Part shown: positions 44,729-54,231 of the stretch, one piece after another
Layout of the letters: each line of letters starts with the position of its first letter
Numbering within the stretch: position 1 is the first letter of the stretch
Assembly (NCBI GenBank): GCA_963790435.1
Contig: CAWBOI010000001.1
Span: 124,001-188,000, forward strand
Length of the DNA: 64,000 nucleotides
Source: Ilyomonas sp963790435
GTDB lineage: Bacteria > Bacteroidota > Bacteroidia > Chitinophagales > Chitinophagaceae
Direction of reading: 5' to 3'
Notes under the pieces: generated by a model
What the model was told of the DNA's origin: nothing
What the model saw: only the letters and a program-made list of their open reading frames with translations
Database searches by the model: none
Position numbers and translations under genes: made by a program

Positions 44729-47518
44729 TTATTGGTTTGATGATGTTGAGCCACCCGGCGTTTTAGAAAAATTCCATGTAAATGCCAGCATAAAATAGCG
44801 GCGAAGCGTTGTATAACTTTGTTGTGTTAATGTGTTGCTGTTGATGTTTCGCGTAAAGCCTTTGTTTTCATTCAAAATATCGTTCGCGGTTATTTTTATA
44901 ATGGCTTTGTCGTTCTTCAACAATCGTCTTCCAAAATAAGCGTTCCATAAAAACACATTGTTGTTGGTAGTAAATACATTTGTTTTTTGGCGGATGTTAT
45001 AATCAAAATCAGTATTAATAACAAGATGCCAGGGCAATGAAACATTCAGGTTTAGCTGATGCTCCATCGTCCAGTAATTGGTGGTATAATTTTGCTGAAT
45101 GGTTGATTTCGAAAAGTTATAATTGAACTGTGAATTGAACCAGATATCAAATTTCTTTTCTTTGTTTTTCGACAAGCCGACACCAAACGATGGCGCATTG
45201 TTATTGGTTGTGTTTTTTACACCATTTACAATATTGCTGTACTGCGAGCCATTCATCCCAAAGCTTGCGTTTGCATACATATTTAATTTCTTCAGTTTAC
45301 CATTAAAATAAAGGTTTGCATTGTAATTGTAGTTGCCACTTGCGTTGATGTACTGCAATGTGGTTTTGCCGGTTGACGTATCCGTAAACTGACTCGTAAC
45401 AATATCGTGCGAAGTGGTGTTAAACGAACTCCACAATCCAATGCCACGCTCTTTAAAAACATTGTATTTATTAAAGCTTACATTGAATTGATGAGAGAAG
45501 GATTGTTTTAAATCGCTGTTTCCTAAGTACACAAACAGAGGATTGGTATTGTCTTTCAAAGGTTGAATTTGCGTGATAGAAGGTTGACGTGTATTGCCGT
45601 TGTAACTGAGATAAATGCGTGTGTTTCCTTCTAATTTTAAAGTGAGATTGGCACGCGGATAAAAGTTTACATAGCGTCTTGTGTAACTCGTATCAGCCAG
45701 CAAATCCTTTTGGTAAAAATGCGTGAAGCCTGCATCGCTGCCTGCCGATGCTGTTACTTTTTTACTGTTGTAACGAAACGCCAGACCACCCGTGTTGGTA
45801 AGCACATCAAAACGATATTGATTGCTGTAAATAGGGTTGAGCGATTCATATTTGCCGTTATTTGTGCTATCAAAAGAAAGCCTTTCCGATGTGCTGGTAT
45901 TGCTTCTGATGGCATAGTTCATTTCAAGATACAATTTCTTCGTCAGCGGCTCGGTATAAACTGCTTTTGCACTAAGTGTATTGACTTTGCTCACATTCTC
46001 TTTCATTTGATTCGTAATGCTGTCGCGAAGAAACTCGCCGGTTTTAGGATCGTAATAATTGATATTAGCTTTTAAAAATCCGGTTGATGAATTGTTGTTG
46101 ATAATTTCATTCACATTAAAAGAAAACGAGCGTCCTATCTTTTTAAACTTCTTACGGAAAATGGCATTCGCATTTACGTTCTGATTATCGCCGTTGGATG
46201 TGGTAAAACGGTTGCTGTTGTTCACTTGTATGCCGCTGCCATTGGTATTGCTGCTATTGTAACCGTTGTAACTTTTTGAAGTTCCGGTATAGCCGGTGGC
46301 TGTAATTTTTGTTGAAGTTGAACTGTCAATTTGAAATTCATACACGCCATTCAAAGAATGCCTGTCGCGCGAGCTAAAAAACGATGAGTTTTCGCGATTA
46401 ATAAATGAAGCATCGCCAGGCAAAAGGGACTGTGAAATGGTTTCGCTATTCCCTTCTACATCAAGCTTTGTGTATTTGTAACTTCCGTTGGCATGTTGTT
46501 TTTCATCGTCCCATTTTTGCGATCCGTTAATGCCGCCACTCCAGCTTTTGGGTACGCCCTGTCCATTAAAATTTCCGTTTGTAAAATCATCATTTTCGCT
46601 CCACATCATAAAGCCACCAAAGTCATCATTGTATTCCATGTTGTTTCCGCTGCCATACTTATCCTGCTCATTCCAATCCAAACCCGTTTTACCAGTGTTG
46701 CTTACAATGCCATACGCCGATACTTTGGTTTTGCCCTTAAAATTATTAATCATCGCGCTGTTATTCCATCGGTCTTTAAAGTTGGAAGCGAGATCAATTT
46801 TACCAAAGTACCCTTTCTTTTTGTCTTCTTTTAATCTTAAATCAATGGTTTTTACTTTTTGCCCGTCATCAATTCCGGTAAACGTTGCCTGGTCGCTTTT
46901 CTTATCATACACTTTTACTTTATCAATGGCATCAGCTTGTATATTCCGCGTTGCCAGCGTTGGGTCATCACCAAAAAATTCTTCACCATCTACCAGCACT
47001 TTTTGCACTTTTTCGCCTTGTGCTGTTATCTTTCCGTCTTTATCAACCTGAACGCCGGGCAGCTTTTTCAGCATGTCTTCCACCGATGCGCCGGGCGCTA
47101 CTTTAAAACTATCAGCCACATATTCAGTGGTATCACCTTTTTGGCGCATAGCAGCAATCTGTTGCCTTACTACCACCTCTTTTAAAATGTTTGCTTTAAG
47201 TGTAAGTGAAATGTTACCAAGGTTGATATAGGATGAATCTTTTACTGTAAGTGTATCTACATAATCGGCATACGTGTTTTGCGAAATGAGCAGAATGTAT
47301 TTGCCTGTATCTGCTTTATTAAAAACAAAGTTTCCTTCTCCGCTGCTTCTTGTAAACTGATACAACACCGAATCTTTTTTGTGCAAAAGCAAAACCGAAG
47401 CATGTTCCATCTTTTGTTTGTTGATGGTATCGGTAATAGTTCCCTTAATTTGTGCGTGCTGCGCAAACAACGAAGTAGCGAACAACAACACAATGGTCAG
47501 TAGCAGCGCGGTTTTCAT
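44729..47518 (-). CDS. Outer-membrane beta-barrel / TonB-dependent receptor-like protein
   Basis: 929 residues. Signal peptide (residues 1-20, ending LFAQH), then a carboxypeptidase-regulatory-like beta-sandwich (about 23-110), a plug-like domain (VEDMLKKLPGVQVDKDGKIT, KVQKVLVDGEEFFGDDPTLA), and a long barrel region ending in FTWNFSKTPGGSTSSNQ. It resembles the Bacteroidota OMP beta-barrel family that partners GLPGLI proteins. The ligand is unknown. The 9-bp gap to the GLPGLI gene indicates a two-gene operon, divergent from glgB. Confidence 0.9.
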   Translation of the reverse strand: MKTALLLTIVLLFATSLFAQHAQIKGTITDTINKQKMEHASVLLLHKKDSVLYQFTRSSGEGNFVFNKADTGKYILLISQNTYADYVDTLTVKDSSYINLGNISLTLKANILKEVVVRQQIAAMRQKGDTTEYVADSFKVAPGASVEDMLKKLPGVQVDKDGKITAQGEKVQKVLVDGEEFFGDDPTLATRNIQADAIDKVKVYDKKSDQATFTGIDDGQKVKTIDLRLKEDKKKGYFGKIDLASNFKDRWNNSAMINNFKGKTKVSAYGIVSNTGKTGLDWNEQDKYGSGNNMEYNDDFGGFMMWSENDDFTNGNFNGQGVPKSWSGGINGSQKWDDEKQHANGSYKYTKLDVEGNSETISQSLLPGDASFINRENSSFFSSRDRHSLNGVYEFQIDSSTSTKITATGYTGTSKSYNGYNSSNTNGSGIQVNNSNRFTTSNGDNQNVNANAIFRKKFKKIGRSFSFNVNEIINNNSSTGFLKANINYYDPKTGEFLRDSITNQMKENVSKVNTLSAKAVYTEPLTKKLYLEMNYAIRSNTSTSERLSFDSTNNGKYESLNPIYSNQYRFDVLTNTGGLAFRYNSKKVTASAGSDAGFTHFYQKDLLADTSYTRRYVNFYPRANLTLKLEGNTRIYLSYNGNTRQPSITQIQPLKDNTNPLFVYLGNSDLKQSFSHQFNVSFNKYNVFKERGIGLWSSFNTTSHDIVTSQFTDTSTGKTTLQYINASGNYNYNANLYFNGKLKKLNMYANASFGMNGSQYSNIVNGVKNTTNNNAPSFGVGLSKNKEKKFDIWFNSQFNYNFSKSTIQQNYTTNYWTMEHQLNLNVSLPWHLVINTDFDYNIRQKTNVFTTNNNVFLWNAYFGRRLLKNDKAIIKITANDILNENKGFTRNINSNTLTQQSYTTLRRYFMLAFTWNFSKTPGGSTSSNQ

Positions 47519-47621
47519 GTGGGGGTAGTTGATAGTTGGTAAATGAACACCAATGTCTTATTATCTTTTCAGAAATAACGATGCCGCCACATAAAAAAAA
47601 GTTAATGAGGATGAACGGCTT

Positions 47622-47629
47622 TATATTTG
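47622..47629 (+). promoter_or_regulatory. Possible -7 element of the glgB promoter
   Basis: TATATTTG fits the Bacteroidota TAnnTTTG -7 consensus and would give a leader of about 115 nt for glgB. No convincing TTG -33 element is placed 19 bp upstream, so this is tentative. Confidence 0.3.
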
Positions 47630-47751
47630 AAACAAAAACAAAACTTTGGTATTTCGTATTTGTTGATGCAAGAAGCGTTCACATTCCATAAAGTGCATTG
47701 AAGTTTTTTATAACGACTGTTTTTCCTTCACAAAACTTATCTGTCTGCGCC

Positions 47752-49692
47752 ATGAAAAAATATGAAGACATCCATTTTGTTGATACCACCAAACCGGTTT
47801 GGAATTATTCTCTTTTTTCGGAAGAAGATGTTACCAATTTTCAAAACGGAACGCATTATAGTTTGTACAAACTGTTTGGCAACAAGCAATTGAAAGTAAA
47901 TGGAACTGTCGGAACTTACTTTGCCGTTTGGGCGCCCAATGCAACTAACATATTTGTAAAAGGAAACTTCAATGATTGGCAAACCGATACGCATCCTTTG
48001 TTTGTAAGGCTCGATCACAGCGGCATTTGGGAAGGATTTATACCGAATGTTATAAAAGGCGAAGTGTATAAATATCACATTCATGGCTTTGCAGGGATGG
48101 TGCAGGATAAAGGCGATCCGTTTGCTAATTTTTGGGAGCAACGCCCGCTTACTGCTTCTATCACCTGGAATTTAGATTATGATTGGCAGGATGAAGAATG
48201 GATGAACATACGTAGTGAAAAGAATGCGTTGAACGCGCCATTCTCAGTGTATGAAGTGCATCTCGCAAGCTGGATGCGACCTGATAAAAACGATGAAGAG
48301 CAATACAATACTTACGGACAAATTGCCGAACGTTTGGTGCCTTATATAAAAGAGCTGGGCTTTACACATGTTGAGTTTATGCCAGTGATGGAACATCCAT
48401 TTGATGGTAGCTGGGGCTACCAGGGAACCGGCTTTTTTGCACCCACAAGCCGCTTTGGAAACCCGCAGGATTTTATGTGGTTGATTGATCAACTTCACGA
48501 GGCAGGCATTGGCGTTTTGCTCGATTGGGTGCCCTCACACTTCCCTTACGATTCACACGGCTTGTTCATGTTCGATGGAACGCATACTTACGAATATGCC
48601 GACATGCGCAAAGGATATCATCCCGATTGGAACTCTTATATTTTTAATTATGCAAGAAATGAAGTAAAGAGTTTTTTAATCAGCAGCGGTCGGTTTTGGT
48701 GCGATGTGTTTCATGCGGATGGCTTGCGTGTAGATGCTGTATCTTCTATGCTGCGATTGGATTACAGTCGCACCGAAGGTCAATGGGAACCGAATGAGTT
48801 TGGCGGCAACGGTAACCTCGAAGCCATTCGTTTTATCACTGATTTAAACGAAACTTTGTTCCGTGATTTTAAGGACATACAAACCATTGCTGAAGAAGCA
48901 ACCGACTGGCCCGGCGTAAGCCGGCCAACCTTTGCCGGTGGTTTGGGTTTTGGTATGAAATGGATGATGGGTTGGATGCACGATACACTTGATTTCTTCA
49001 AGTTCGATCCGTTGTATCGGGGAACCATGCAGAACAAGTTCACGTTTAGCATGATGTATTTTTATGATGAAAACTTCATGTTGCCCTTAAGCCACGATGA
49101 AGTGGTGCATGGCAAAAGCCCCATGATTTATAAAATGCCCGGCGATGACTGGCAAAAGTTTGCCAATCTGCGCTTACTATATACTTACATGTTTACCCAC
49201 CCGGGCAGTAAGTTGTTGTTTATGGGCAATGAATTTGCACAAACAAAAGAATGGAATTACAAAAGTGAATTACAATGGGATTTATTGCAACACCTAAGTC
49301 ATGGTGGTATGAAATATTGTGTGCAAAAACTAAACGAACTCTATAGAAATGAACCTGCGTTGTACCAATTGCAATTTAAACCCGAAGGATTTGAATGGGT
49401 TGATGTAAACCATCGGGCAGAAGCCGTTGTTGTTTATAAACGCAAAGGCTTACAACCAAAAGATGATGTACTGGTCGTTCTAAATTTCACTCCTGTTGTG
49501 CGTCGCGACTGGCATATAACAGCTTATGGAAAAAGGGGCTGGACAGAAATCTTCAACAGCGACAGCAAGGAATTTTGGGGCACCGGCGATGTTTTCAATC
49601 CCGATATTCAATGCACATTGGAAGATAAAGAAACGGGCAGGTATTCGCTGCGTTTGCATTTGCCCGCATTGGGTGGAATTGTGATAAAATAA
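47752..49692 (+). CDS. glgB: 1,4-alpha-glucan branching enzyme
   Basis: 646 residues from ATG 47752 (MKKYEDIHFVDTTKPVWNYS); an in-frame TTG at 47698 is less likely. The N-terminal CBM48 domain has YFAVWAPNATNIFVKGNFND. The GH13 catalytic motifs are present: EFMPVMEHPFDGSWGYQGTG, the nucleophile in FHADGLRVDAVSSMLRLDY, acid/base in QTIAEEATDWPG, and LPLSHDEVVHGKSPM. It introduces alpha-1,6 branches in glycogen. Its C-terminal domain is complete. gpmA starts 5 bp after its stop. Confidence 0.96.
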   Translation: MKKYEDIHFVDTTKPVWNYSLFSEEDVTNFQNGTHYSLYKLFGNKQLKVNGTVGTYFAVWAPNATNIFVKGNFNDWQTDTHPLFVRLDHSGIWEGFIPNVIKGEVYKYHIHGFAGMVQDKGDPFANFWEQRPLTASITWNLDYDWQDEEWMNIRSEKNALNAPFSVYEVHLASWMRPDKNDEEQYNTYGQIAERLVPYIKELGFTHVEFMPVMEHPFDGSWGYQGTGFFAPTSRFGNPQDFMWLIDQLHEAGIGVLLDWVPSHFPYDSHGLFMFDGTHTYEYADMRKGYHPDWNSYIFNYARNEVKSFLISSGRFWCDVFHADGLRVDAVSSMLRLDYSRTEGQWEPNEFGGNGNLEAIRFITDLNETLFRDFKDIQTIAEEATDWPGVSRPTFAGGLGFGMKWMMGWMHDTLDFFKFDPLYRGTMQNKFTFSMMYFYDENFMLPLSHDEVVHGKSPMIYKMPGDDWQKFANLRLLYTYMFTHPGSKLLFMGNEFAQTKEWNYKSELQWDLLQHLSHGGMKYCVQKLNELYRNEPALYQLQFKPEGFEWVDVNHRAEAVVVYKRKGLQPKDDVLVVLNFTPVVRRDWHITAYGKRGWTEIFNSDSKEFWGTGDVFNPDIQCTLEDKETGRYSLRLHLPALGGIVIK

Positions 49693-49697
49693 AAAGC

Positions 49698-50315
49698 ATG
49701 AGCTATCTCGTTTTAATACGTCACGGACAATCGCAATGGAATTTAGAAAACCGTTTTACCGGCGATGTTGACGTTGACTTAACCGAGCAGGGCAGGGCAG
49801 AAGCAAAGCTCTCCGGCGATAAATTGAAAAACAAAAACATCCTCTTCGATTCTGCGTTTACTTCGGTTTTAAAACGCGCCGAAGAAACCTTGCAGATTGT
49901 TTTGCAGGAGATACATCAACCAAACATAAAAATCTATCGCGATGCAGCTTTGAACGAACGCAATTATGGTAAACTGCAGGGCTTGAACAAAGCTGAAATT
50001 GCTGAACAATACGGCGCAGATCAGGTTCATATCTGGAGAAGAAGTTTTGATGTTGCTCCGCCTGGCGGTGAGAGTTTGCTCGACACGCAAAACCGTGTTG
50101 TGCCTTATTACACAAGCCACATCGAACCCTTATTAAAACAAGGCTTGAACTGCATGATAGTAGCGCATGGCAACAGTCTGCGTGCGTTAATGATGGTAAT
50201 TGAAAACATAAGTGAAGAAGCTATAACGCAAATTGATATTCCTACCGGCGTGCCGAAATTGTACCAATTTGATGATAAGTTTAACCTCGTAGATGCAGCT
50301 TATATTACGGAATAA
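49698..50315 (+). CDS. gpmA: 2,3-bisphosphoglycerate-dependent phosphoglycerate mutase
   Basis: 205 residues, shorter than the classical 230-250. The catalytic phospho-His is in LVLIRHGQSQWNLENRFTG; also present are DVDLTEQGRAEAKLSG, ALNERNYGKLQGLNKAEIAE with the catalytic Glu, and the second His in MIVAHGNSLRALMMVIEN. It interconverts 3- and 2-phosphoglycerate. It follows glgB by 5 bp, linking glycogen and glycolysis genes in one transcript. Confidence 0.95.
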   Translation: MSYLVLIRHGQSQWNLENRFTGDVDVDLTEQGRAEAKLSGDKLKNKNILFDSAFTSVLKRAEETLQIVLQEIHQPNIKIYRDAALNERNYGKLQGLNKAEIAEQYGADQVHIWRRSFDVAPPGGESLLDTQNRVVPYYTSHIEPLLKQGLNCMIVAHGNSLRALMMVIENISEEAITQIDIPTGVPKLYQFDDKFNLVDAAYITE

Positions 50316-50336
50316 AAATTAGTGCAAAAACAAATT

Positions 50337-50373
50337 AAAACAGGGACAGGGTTTCAAACCCTGTCCCTGTTTT
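50337..50373. terminator. Bidirectional hairpin terminator
   Basis: A perfect 18-bp-arm palindrome, AAAACAGGGACAGGGTTT and its complement, around a single C, between convergent gpmA (+) and the GH2 gene (-), with A/T runs on both sides. Confidence 0.85.
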
Positions 50374-50391
50374 ATTGTAAGAAAAACTTAT

Positions 50392-52209
50392 CTATGGTTT
50401 TGCCTCTTTTTCTTTCCTGTCATAAAATTCTTTGAGTACAAAAAACGCTTTCTTCTTTTGACCACTTTCCGAAATCAAACCTTTGCGGTTCCAGTACATT
50501 TGATACGTTGGATTCAACCGTTTTGGTGAACGGAAATCGCACAATATCCACGGCGTCATTCCTACTAATCCGTTTATTTTTTGTATCATTTTTAATTGGT
50601 TTTGAAAGAAAGAAGTTTGCATTTCTTCCGAAAACCGAACGGTGCTATCAGCATGAAAACCACCGAGCGCACCGGCACCAACTTCGCTGATAAAAACCGG
50701 TTTGTTGTATTCAATTTTAAACTGAAATTTACCAATCTCCCACGGCTTTTCCTTGGTGTACCAACCATAGTACTCATTGAATGAAGCGATGTCTAACTTT
50801 TTACCCAGCGCATCATTTAAAACAATCGTATCGCCGTTATTATGTACCAGCAATGCAGCCGCAATTAATCGCGTGCTATCGTGCTGGTGCGCAAAGTCGG
50901 CAAGCTTCTCCATAAATATTTCGCGTTCCGGTATGGCTGGCGTTTCGTTGCCAATGCTCCAAATGATAACAGAAGCTCGGTTCTTATCACGGTTGATTAA
51001 ATCATTCAATTGGTTTTGCGCATTGTTGTAAGTTGATGGATTTGTCCAATCAATTGTCCAGTAAACTGGTATTTCTTCCCACAACAAAATGCCTAAGCTA
51101 TCTGCCATGCGGCTCATCATTTCATTGTGCGGATAATGCGCCAGCCGCGCAAAATTGCAGTTCAGTTCTTTCGCCCAATTTAAGAGCATAAACAAATCGC
51201 TTTTGCCGCGGGGTCTGCCGGGAATCAAAGGATTTTCTTCGTGAATACAAATGCCGCGCAAAAAGATGGGTTTGCCGTTTAATAAGATTTGTTTGCCCCG
51301 CGTTTCGATAGTGCGAAAACCAATTTTATCTTCTACAGAATCTGTTTCTGTTGTGATGTTTATGGTGTACAATTTAGGATGTGCGGTTTCCCATAATACA
51401 ATGTTTTTTATAGGAAAACGAATAGACGCTTTGCCATTGGCATCGGTTGTAATGGTTGTTTGTATATAAGCTTCGGGAATGCTCACGACTATTTTTTGTG
51501 AAGCTACAGAATCGCTGAGTTGCACGTATCCATTTAGTGTTTTTGCATCGGCTTTAGCAAGTTGTAATTTATAATCTTTGATGAATGTTTGCGGCAACTC
51601 GGCAAGCACTACATCTCTTGTAATGCCGCCATAATTCCACCAGTCAAAATTATCAGTAGGCACAGCTTCTTTTTTGCGATCATTAGCTACTTTTATTACA
51701 ATTGAATTGTTACCTTCTTTCATTAAACGGGTTACATCAAAATCAAATGGAGTGAAGCCACCTGTGTGCATTCCGGCTTTCTTTCCATTCACCGAAACAT
51801 AAGCCTCATAATTAATCGCGCCAAAATGAAGAAAATATTTTTTGTTTTTGTTCAGATGAACAGCAAAATTGCGTTGATACCAAATCGTGCCTTCGTAAAA
51901 CACAAGCTCGGAGCTTTGCGAATTCCAGTCGGCAGGCACAAGTAGTGTTGGCGATTTTTCAAAATCATATTCCACCAACTCGCCGGGTGAGCCCTGTTGT
52001 TGGTTTTGAAAGAAACCAGACAGTTGGTCCTTCTCATCGGCTTTAGCACCCTGAAAGCCACGATAACCGGTTTCGTAACGATCAATAATATAATGCCAGC
52101 GACCATTAAGACTGATACTTTTTCGCGCATTGATATTTTGCAACAAATCAATTTGCGAAAAAGCAAAAAACGATGAGAAAATAAGTGCAAAAACAAACAT
52201 GAGCTTCAT
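50392..52209 (-). CDS. Glycoside hydrolase family 2 (beta-glucuronidase/galactosidase type), exported
   Basis: 605 residues from ATG 52209 (MKLMFVFALIFSSFFAFSQ: signal peptide). It has the jelly-roll sugar-binding domain (KNKKYFLHFGAINYEAYVSV, GGFTPFDFDVTRLMKEGNN), an Ig-like domain, and a TIM barrel with RGICIHEENPLIPGRPRG, acid/base Glu in VIIWSIGNETPAI and nucleophile Glu in PVFISEVGAGALGGFH. Order and spacing fit GH2 beta-glucuronidases. Periplasmic or surface degradation of a beta-linked sugar is expected. It is convergent with gpmA; the PQQ dehydrogenase lies upstream on the same strand (about 150 bp). Confidence 0.92.
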   Translation of the reverse strand: MKLMFVFALIFSSFFAFSQIDLLQNINARKSISLNGRWHYIIDRYETGYRGFQGAKADEKDQLSGFFQNQQQGSPGELVEYDFEKSPTLLVPADWNSQSSELVFYEGTIWYQRNFAVHLNKNKKYFLHFGAINYEAYVSVNGKKAGMHTGGFTPFDFDVTRLMKEGNNSIVIKVANDRKKEAVPTDNFDWWNYGGITRDVVLAELPQTFIKDYKLQLAKADAKTLNGYVQLSDSVASQKIVVSIPEAYIQTTITTDANGKASIRFPIKNIVLWETAHPKLYTINITTETDSVEDKIGFRTIETRGKQILLNGKPIFLRGICIHEENPLIPGRPRGKSDLFMLLNWAKELNCNFARLAHYPHNEMMSRMADSLGILLWEEIPVYWTIDWTNPSTYNNAQNQLNDLINRDKNRASVIIWSIGNETPAIPEREIFMEKLADFAHQHDSTRLIAAALLVHNNGDTIVLNDALGKKLDIASFNEYYGWYTKEKPWEIGKFQFKIEYNKPVFISEVGAGALGGFHADSTVRFSEEMQTSFFQNQLKMIQKINGLVGMTPWILCDFRSPKRLNPTYQMYWNRKGLISESGQKKKAFFVLKEFYDRKEKEAKP

Positions 52210-52360
52210 GGTGATATATGTTGATTCAAATGTAAGAAAGTAAGGGGGTTGTAATAAAAAGTTACGAGCATAAAAAGCTTGTAAAGTGAACACATTTGGT
52301 TTTGCACATATTTTTCAATGAATTTTTGTTTGTTCACTTGTATAGCATTCAAGTAAAAGC

Positions 52361-54067
52361 TTACTCGTTTGCACCCGCCAACTTATATACCTTTCCATCC
52401 GGCTTGGTTAAGAGGTACATTTCTCCGGCTGCGTCTTTGCCAAAATGCAGATCCACTCTGTTGTTACCGCAAAGTTGCCGCAATGTTGAGATGCTTCCAT
52501 TCAACATCACTTTCCATTCTTTTATCGGCGCTTCTTTGCCCAATTGAATGTCTTTTGTATTGATGTAAAACAATCTTCCGGTAGGAATATCGCCAAACAA
52601 ATATTTGCCCTTCAATGCAGCAATTGTACCTGTGTATTCAAAGCCGCCCGAGATGGCTTTGCCTTCATCATGATCGTATTCAGCCACCGGATAAGTAATG
52701 TGATAAACAGAATCGTTCGGAGGCAAAGGATACACTTTGTTGAGGTTGCCATGCGGGTTCACCACAAAGCTGCCTTCGCGAATGGGCCAGCCACAATCAG
52801 CGCCTTTTGTTACCCAGTATAGCGATTCAATATTACCATGACCGACGTTGCCTACCAATAATTTGCCGTCTTTCGTCCAGGTTAAACGATGCGGATTGCG
52901 AAAGCCATAAGCATAGATTTCTTTAAGGATGTTTGTGTCTTTACTGTTAACAAACGGGTTGCTTAGCGGAATGCCATATTTTCCATTTCTGCTGTTGTTG
53001 CCTTTAGGATTGATGCGCAACAGAGTGCCCCAAACTTTTTGGGTGCTATGCTCCAAAAACGGATAGCCATTTTCTGCCCCGCCGCCTTCGCCAACACAGA
53101 TGTATAACAACCGGTAATCTTCATCGCCGGGCTTTGCTTCATGAAAGCGAATGTCCTGCACACCATGAATGCCAGAGACCATATTAATTCGTAACAATTC
53201 TCGTCCTGTTCCCCAAAAAACGGGTGCATTTGGATTGTCCATTTTCCATTCAGTCAACACCCATTGCAGTGTTACTTTAATAGAATCGGCATAACCAAAA
53301 TCGGCTTTTGCAGTGACTGCTTGTTCAGTATGTGCTGTATAGAAAAGTCCGTTTTTAGCAAACTCCGGATCGAATGCAAAAGAACCAAAACCTGTAGCCA
53401 AACCCGGCTGATTGATAAAGTGGGGGCGAAGCTTTGCCATGTTCATAAAAACTTGTGGCTTGCCGTTTTGCAGCTTGTATAACTTGCCGCGCAAATCCAA
53501 AACAAACAAGTCATTTGTGCCGGGTTGATAATCGAGTTTCGTAATGCGCGTTAAGAGTTGCTTATTTGTATCGCTTGGCGGTACTTGTGTTATCTCTTTT
53601 AATTGCACTATCAGTGAAGAAGTAACAATCGTGTCTTTGATGGGATTCGATAAATTATTGCTTTCATCTGAACTTTGCTTTTGCGCATTTTTATAAGTGT
53701 TTAGAAACGCAATTATCTCGCTTAATTCATTATCCGTAAGTGTGGCAAAGGACGGCATTACTACTTTGTAATTTTTATACAAGACAACAGCTCTTTCATC
53801 TTTTGAATTGATAAGCTGTTGCGGATTTTTTATAAATGAAGAAAGCCAATGCAGCCGTTCTTTCTTTGTAACACCAGCCAGTTGTGGACCAATTGCATCT
53901 TGCTGAAAATTGTGGCATCCGCTGCATTGTTGATTGAAAAGAATTTCGCCTTTGGTTATCACAGCAGAATCATCAGAGATGGATTCATTACTACTCTTTT
54001 CTTTACATGATAAAAGAAGGGAAAACAATAAGATTGGACTTACAATAAAGGAGATTGTTTTTCGCAT
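52361..54067 (-). CDS. Lipoprotein PQQ-dependent sugar dehydrogenase with N-terminal cytochrome c
   Basis: 568 residues from ATG 54067. Lipobox SLLLSC (Cys about residue 21). A cytochrome c domain (35-120) has the haem motif CSGCHNFQQDAIGP and a Met ligand in VVMPSFATLTDNELSEII. The larger part (about 155-568) is a soluble-glucose-dehydrogenase/YliI-type six-bladed propeller: LDLRGKLYKLQNGK, GFGSFAFDPEFAKNGLFYTA, VGEGGGAENGYPFLEHS, YAYGFRNPHRLTWTKDGKLL, VTKGADCGWPIREGSF and EYDHDEGKAISGGFEYTGT. It would oxidise an aldose in the periplasm and pass electrons to the fused cytochrome. It is divergent from the isomerase gene. Confidence 0.93.
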   Translation of the reverse strand: MRKTISFIVSPILLFSLLLSCKEKSSNESISDDSAVITKGEILFNQQCSGCHNFQQDAIGPQLAGVTKKERLHWLSSFIKNPQQLINSKDERAVVLYKNYKVVMPSFATLTDNELSEIIAFLNTYKNAQKQSSDESNNLSNPIKDTIVTSSLIVQLKEITQVPPSDTNKQLLTRITKLDYQPGTNDLFVLDLRGKLYKLQNGKPQVFMNMAKLRPHFINQPGLATGFGSFAFDPEFAKNGLFYTAHTEQAVTAKADFGYADSIKVTLQWVLTEWKMDNPNAPVFWGTGRELLRINMVSGIHGVQDIRFHEAKPGDEDYRLLYICVGEGGGAENGYPFLEHSTQKVWGTLLRINPKGNNSRNGKYGIPLSNPFVNSKDTNILKEIYAYGFRNPHRLTWTKDGKLLVGNVGHGNIESLYWVTKGADCGWPIREGSFVVNPHGNLNKVYPLPPNDSVYHITYPVAEYDHDEGKAISGGFEYTGTIAALKGKYLFGDIPTGRLFYINTKDIQLGKEAPIKEWKVMLNGSISTLRQLCGNNRVDLHFGKDAAGEMYLLTKPDGKVYKLAGANE

Positions 54068-54178
54068 AAAAGCAAAGCAATGAAGATAAAAGTCAAATCT
54101 ACAGGAATCGGGTTTTATGATATTGAATTTTTTAACCGTATCTGTTCTCTTATGATTTGTGCAAAAACAAAAAGACAC

Positions 54179-54197
54179 ATTCGATTACATATCGAAT
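54179..54197. promoter_or_regulatory. Dyad in the divergent promoter region of the sugar dehydrogenase and isomerase genes
   Basis: ATTCGAT-TACAT-ATCGAAT, perfect 7-bp arms with a 5-bp spacer. It is followed 4 bp later by TATCTTTC (54202-54209), close to the TAnnTTTG -7 consensus, and the isomerase start is 34 bp downstream of the dyad. Operator function is inferred. Confidence 0.45.
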
Positions 54198-54231
54198 ATT
54201 GTATCTTTCCTCTTCTTCTATTTGCCTCATC

